Assembly: GCA_017562135.1 (NCBI GenBank)
Contig: QEYB01000796.1
Location: 1 to 51,654, forward strand
Source of the DNA: Dipylidium caninum
Taxonomy: Eukaryota > Platyhelminthes > Cestoda > Cyclophyllidea > Dipylidiidae
DNA: 51,654 bases
Reading direction: 5' to 3'
Shown here: piece by piece, positions 47,143-51,654 of the stretch
Layout of the letters: each line of letters starts with the position of its first letter
Position numbering within the stretch: the stretch's first letter is position 1
Made by a program: the position numbers and the translations under genes
Notes under the pieces: generated by a model
Seen by the model: only the letters and a program-made list of their open reading frames with translations
The model's database searches: none
What the model was told of the DNA's origin: nothing

Positions 47143-49540
47143 GGCATTTTTGCGGTTCTTACGGAGAAGAGAGAAAGGGAAGGTTGTGCTGGGCTGTGCA
47201 ATTGTATGATGTGCTGGCGCGCCTCGGTACAAACTCCCACGAGGTGATTCCACTCGAGTTGATTCTACTTCCCCCCACAGTGGACTCGTATGCAAAGCTG
47301 AAATGCGTCAAATTTCAAAGAATGCAGCCTACGGATGATAAACAAAACAATGAGATGGGACATGTCATTTGGCGTTGCGGATGCCTAAATTCACTGCGGT
47401 GAGATGGTCTGAGGAATGAAGGCGTGAAGGCCCACCACAATTTGCGTTCCAGAAAGGCGCAGTTGACACATTCTACTGCCTTCTACCAGTTCCACTGAAA
47501 TCTGACCGTGTCACAATAATCGTCATATGGTAAAGGCCGTGGTATAAAATTGGCTGTGGTCAGGAGTATTTGTTTCATGTCAATCCTACTGAGATGCAAA
47601 AGATACCACGTAGTAATTGAGATTGAGAGGGTTGCGTTCTGGTGCACCTCCAACCAAACATGCTACGAAATGCGAGGATTTACAGCTGGAAATCAGATGA
47701 AACTTGTGTTCACTTATCCAAAGGGAATTTTCACAACAATTCAGGTAAATTTGCACAAGGCAGGAGTCTCAGTAACTCTCGATGGACCGATTCACTAAAT
47801 CACTAGCATGTTGACGTCCACAAACTGACGGGTAATTTAATCCCCTCGAATATACTCCATCCACAGTCCAAATTGGAATGCCATTGTTGCTTCCGCCAGA
47901 TCTTCCCTCCAGTGGTAGCCGCAATCAACTAATAGTAAAAACACGAAGAAAATCCCGTGCTGACATCGACAAGTGGGCGGTTGGCGGTAATCATTCCACT
48001 CGCCGCCTCGCAATTGAAGCCGTGGATTTTTGCATTTCTCTGGTCGAGAGGTTACCCTCTCTGCTACGTGCTGCCTGTCTGACCAAAGGAGTTTGTGTTT
48101 TTTCTGGAAGAAATCCCCATGCAGGCTACCTTTGTTTGGAAAATTTCCCGTCACACTATTTGCATGATCGAAGGTGTCAGGGGAAGCCACACAGTATGAA
48201 GGTCATTTCCTTTCGCGTCACGGAACGTGCGCGGAGTTTTTGCGCTTTACTTAAACAATTCGCACAAATTCATGACTATGCTAATTTGCCTCTTGACTCA
48301 TTTTTGGTTGGATTCCTTGCTCTCATTTTTTTCCCTTAACTGAGGTCTTCCCACAGCATTCAGTAGCGGAGACTCGTGAGAACTCACCTTCAACCTGCAC
48401 CACATGCGTCAGGTAGCGGAAGGAACAACCTTCCTCACGAAAACCACTTTCTCTTGCAAGCAAAGAATGATCACACAAACGTGACTGTGTGACAAGCTGA
48501 CATATTCGCATTTCCATTTTGGCAGATGCTCCACTTCACAAAGTCCTCACTTGGAGTGATTATTCCTCTGGCGGATGGTGCTGAGAAAAAGCAAATGTTG
48601 GATTGAGACCTTCGAGACATACTGACTGCCATGCGATTGTGAAGAGAATAGGAAGAGGTGAAGTTAATTCTGTTATCCTGGTGATCTTGCGCCAATGGCC
48701 AGTTTAGGGAATTGTTCACCTTCGGTTAAAAAAAACGCCCACAACGTCGTGCGGAGTTTTCGCTTATTAACCAGCAGACCTCTACAATTCCAAATTAATC
48801 ACACTTAGAGCCACTCGGCCTTTGATATCTGCAGAAATGCTCTTCCAACAATGGGGAGACCGTTATCAACCTGTCCCAGTAAATGCATCCAAGTTGTTTC
48901 GTTTGGACCTGCCTCCCATGAATTGCACCACAAAGGAAAAGCATCTTTTTAGACTTACTCTTCTCAGCACCTTCCGTTCCAGTCGACCTTTACCACCGCA
49001 ATAAAGAAGTGGCTTTCTCAGTGTGCATCCAAAACAGCCGTAGTAGAATTCGGAAATAAAAAGGGAAAGTGCTTCAATAGTATCAATTGTTTACTAGATG
49101 TGAAAGTCACCATGACATCCACTCTGCATCGTGGTTGTTGGAATGCCCTTGTCGACGTTCTTCTCACCTCCTCTTATCTTTTCTGCCTCTGCGATTTTAA
49201 GCGTATTGGACCTTGGTGCCGTGATGCCGAACACATCATGCTACGGTTGATATGTTTCATCTAAATCGTTGTGTTGTGAAATACACAATCAGGAGAGAGA
49301 ATTCGCCCCACAAGTAAGGCGGCTTTAGCCTGATGTTTTGGCCAAGATGTTTACAGTCAACGGCAGGTGCAGATGGAGGAAGGGCACAGATTAAGTTACA
49401 CAACTTCTCGCGCTAACACCCGCATGTAAAGTTTTTCTTTGCCAGGGCTGGGATAATTTTCTTTTTTCACATGGTTTTGGCACATTTATGCTTGTACGAG
49501 ATTTCACGTATTCCCCTGTCGTAAGAAGGGCAGATTGCAA

Positions 49541-50276
49541 GGTAGACACCTCGCTGGTTGCAGTCGCCAGCGTATCTCACGTTCACGGCGTCACTGTCCG
49601 GCCTTTTGCCTACTCGTTGTGGCATCAATGGAGAACGACTCATTTCTGATTGCGTTAGCGAGCTATTGGATTTTGCGACATATGGCGAAAGGCAGCTGAT
49701 TAGTCATTTGGCGCAATAATAACAAGTGGGAGTGATTGAGTCTGCACGACATTTGAAAGACCCACCGACATGCGAGGAAATCCCCTCCCCTCCCCACCCC
49801 TCCCACACACCTCTAAGTTGGCTCTCCCGAAATCTCCAACGAAAAATTCTACTAGTGGATGGTGTGGCCATATAGTTGCACTGGGCTGAGAATCTGTCGC
49901 TGCGCTAGAAATAAATGCGTCTGGGAAAGTTGCGTCTCGGGAAAGATGCGTGCAACCAGCCTGTGCTAAATGCAATCGCCGGAAGTGCCAGACGCCATCA
50001 CAACAGTACCAACCTGATAATTCTTGCACCCTACCTGGCAAACTTAATCAACAGCGTCTAGAAGCCCCTTTCATTACCCTACTGGACATGTTTGACAGAC
50101 TGACTTATTGTCTTGTTTAATGATGCCTATTAGATATTTTTTTGTGAAGGAGAGGCAATGGCATGAGTCTTACACTCACCATCACCCAATGCCGCGAAAA
50201 CCACGTTACCAAAGCGACTGATTTTTCACCTCTTTTCCGTTATTCGTGGAAAATAGCACTTCGAGAATTCGGTCAA
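49541..50276 (-). pseudogene. Type-A gene fragment, right-end copy (read-error-rich)
   Basis: Counterpart of the fragment at 7716-8390. The exon 5-like part lies near 49550-49665 and the exon 4-like part near 50176-50276. Both contain extra single bases and doubled letters throughout, as does all sequence from about 49000 to the end, so frame cannot be judged. The positions are approximate. It is probably the same locus as the unit 1 fragment, read a second time. Confidence 0.3.
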
Positions 50277-51654
50277 CTTTGTGCAGGTCAGATGTCACAT
50301 AGGCAACAAATTGGCGAATAGCGCAAGTCGGACCAAACAAGACTACATGGTTAGCTGTTTAGTCGAAGATAGTTTAAAGAAGGTCACTGTGAAATTGTTG
50401 TCGCTCTTCCTTCACGGTGGGAGGCAAGTGAGGGGCTGTGTTGCCCCAGCCTCACTCCAAGGCTCCAGGCAGGGACCGTTAGCCGAGACCGAAGACACAA
50501 ACACTCTTTCGTACTAGCGCGTTTGCAAGAGCCGTACATTCAACATGTGTCAACGCTTCGCGAGGATTACTTCTCATAACGTCTAGGACAGGAGCACACC
50601 TTTGGTTCTCATATCGATTTTCTTGCTTTGTCTACTATTACCTTCTTTCGCAAACCTTCCGCCTTGCGCCATTTACGACCAATTTGACAGGCGACTTAAA
50701 AGCCCCGCCGCTGAGGACCAGATTGGCAGTTTGGCTTTATTTGGGATTCTTCAATCCCTGCAAGTTGTTCGGCATTGGCATGAGTGGTGAGTGCAACGTC
50801 CTCCCCATTAGTGTAACACCTCATATGCCATTCCCCCGACATTCGCCCCATTCTGTTGCCATGTAGCATGCTTTAGGCTCTTCTTCCCGCGTTTACGATT
50901 ATTTCGGTGGAAGGAAAGTTCTTCAATTTCAATCATCAAAGTTACAGGTGTAGATGGTGACCCCGCCATGGAGCCTACCGCCTTCTGTATACTTCGCTTC
51001 CTCGTTACCTTTCTTCTTCGTTCCCGCGTAGCTCATCTTCCTTTCATGTCCTCCAAAACTCCCCTTTCAATCACTTTTTAGCTTACTCGTCTACTCCCTT
51101 GTCTCTTTTCGATATATGACAAAGGTTGAAATCTTTCAACTTGCGACGCGTGAGATCCACACATTTGCCGTATTCTGAATTGGGGACTTTTTCGATAGCC
51201 TGTTCCTTTATGCAGAATTGAAGTGGACCCATCCTCAGTTTTTGCGCATTAATCGGCTAGTTGAGGTTTTGCCTTAAGGTCTGAGGACATTCAACAATGT
51301 TCATTCTCCGCCAAACAGGAGGGCCATGGCTCGCACATCTTCTCTCTATTCGCCATTCCTTACTCACAGCATTTGGCTTCACGCCACCAAGTGGCACGTT
51401 TAGCATTTGCGCTCCATCGTCATTTTTTGCCACTTTTCGCTCATTTCCAACTCTTTCCACCTTTCTCGCCAAATAAGGCAGACTGTTTTTACAAAGTCAA
51501 CTTCGACTCCACATTGCATTATCCCTCAACTTTAACGAAACTTCCTTTTTCCACTGCACATCTACCACCTCTTCCAATTTTAATGCTGCAATGATAGTGC
51601 CATTGTGGGTCGAGCCTTGTTTGCAAGAGCCAAAAGTATCTCTTTCTTCTTTTT

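Larger units (their letters stand above)
42200..51654. repeat. Right terminal copy of the ~9.6-kb direct terminal repeat
   Basis: Matches 1-9680 in order and orientation, with an offset of about 42.1 kb at the start and 41.9-42.0 kb near the end. 42200-48700 is clean; from about 49000 to the end the sequence fills with single-base insertions. The final bases (tctctttcttcttttt) look like a read end. No new genes are seen beyond the type-C and type-A fragments. Confidence 0.8.

Noticed and set aside
47878..48339. A 153-codon plus-strand frame in unit 5 (CLTKGVCVFSGRNPHAGY).
   Set aside because: Broken in unit 1 and with no conserved counterpart in unit 4; no splice or domain support.

Overview
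The window looks like one complete contig of metazoan nuclear DNA, most likely from an invertebrate. I see no bacterial operons, RBS-led genes, tRNA or rRNA. What codes is split into short exons with GT-AG introns of about 70-430 nt. A parasitic flatworm is my guess, from the compact introns and the secreted-glycoprotein family, but nothing in the sequence proves it. Almost none of the long open frames are genes; the real coding signal was found by comparing repeated copies and joining exons whose splice phases match.

Layout. The contig is a tandem array of diverged units. Each unit starts just after a recurring boundary (a gccatc.gtaaggagagcac-type motif followed by cacggtgtgtgagtgag). Boundaries lie near 130, 13370, 19425, 33705 and 42240, giving unit 1 (about 1-13370), unit 2 (13370-19425), unit 3 (19425-33705), unit 4 (33705-42240) and unit 5 (42240-end). 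Unit 5 repeats the start of unit 1: 1-9680 and 42200-51654 are the same ordered sequence. The contig therefore closes on itself with a period near 42.1 kb, as expected of a circle or of a higher-order tandem repeat. Both outer ends carry many single-base insertions typical of unpolished long reads.

Genes. Units 1, 3 and 4 each hold, on the minus strand, an eight-exon gene ('type B') for a secreted protein of about 264 residues: a signal peptide, four main cysteines, eight or nine N-glycosylation sequons, and no membrane anchor in my model. The unit 3 copy is almost intact (one lost splice acceptor). The unit 1 copy has one frameshift and the unit 4 copy several. Two more diverged relatives are partly visible: 'type A' (22.5-23.8 kb, 7.7-8.4 kb and the right end) and 'type C' (units 1, 2 and 5). 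They are recognised by matching exon phases and short similarity. All are on the minus strand.

Evolution. Long patches are nearly identical between non-neighbouring units (7.87-9.15 kb with 23.30-24.59 kb; 17.0-17.8 kb with 45.95-46.75 kb; 9.9-10.27 kb with 38.3-38.69 kb), whereas some exons between such patches differ at over a third of bases, almost all non-synonymous. This points to an expanding, gene-converting, possibly diversifying family of glycosylated secreted proteins. I cannot assign the family by name. The cestode GP50 antigen family is comparable in size and glycosylation, but that is an untested idea.

The remaining sequence is unit spacer, a possible plus-strand promoter block (units 1, 2, 5), a local 0.85-kb tandem duplication in unit 3, a doubtful reverse-transcriptase-like remnant at 26.5 kb and one unit-4-only open frame at 36.3 kb.
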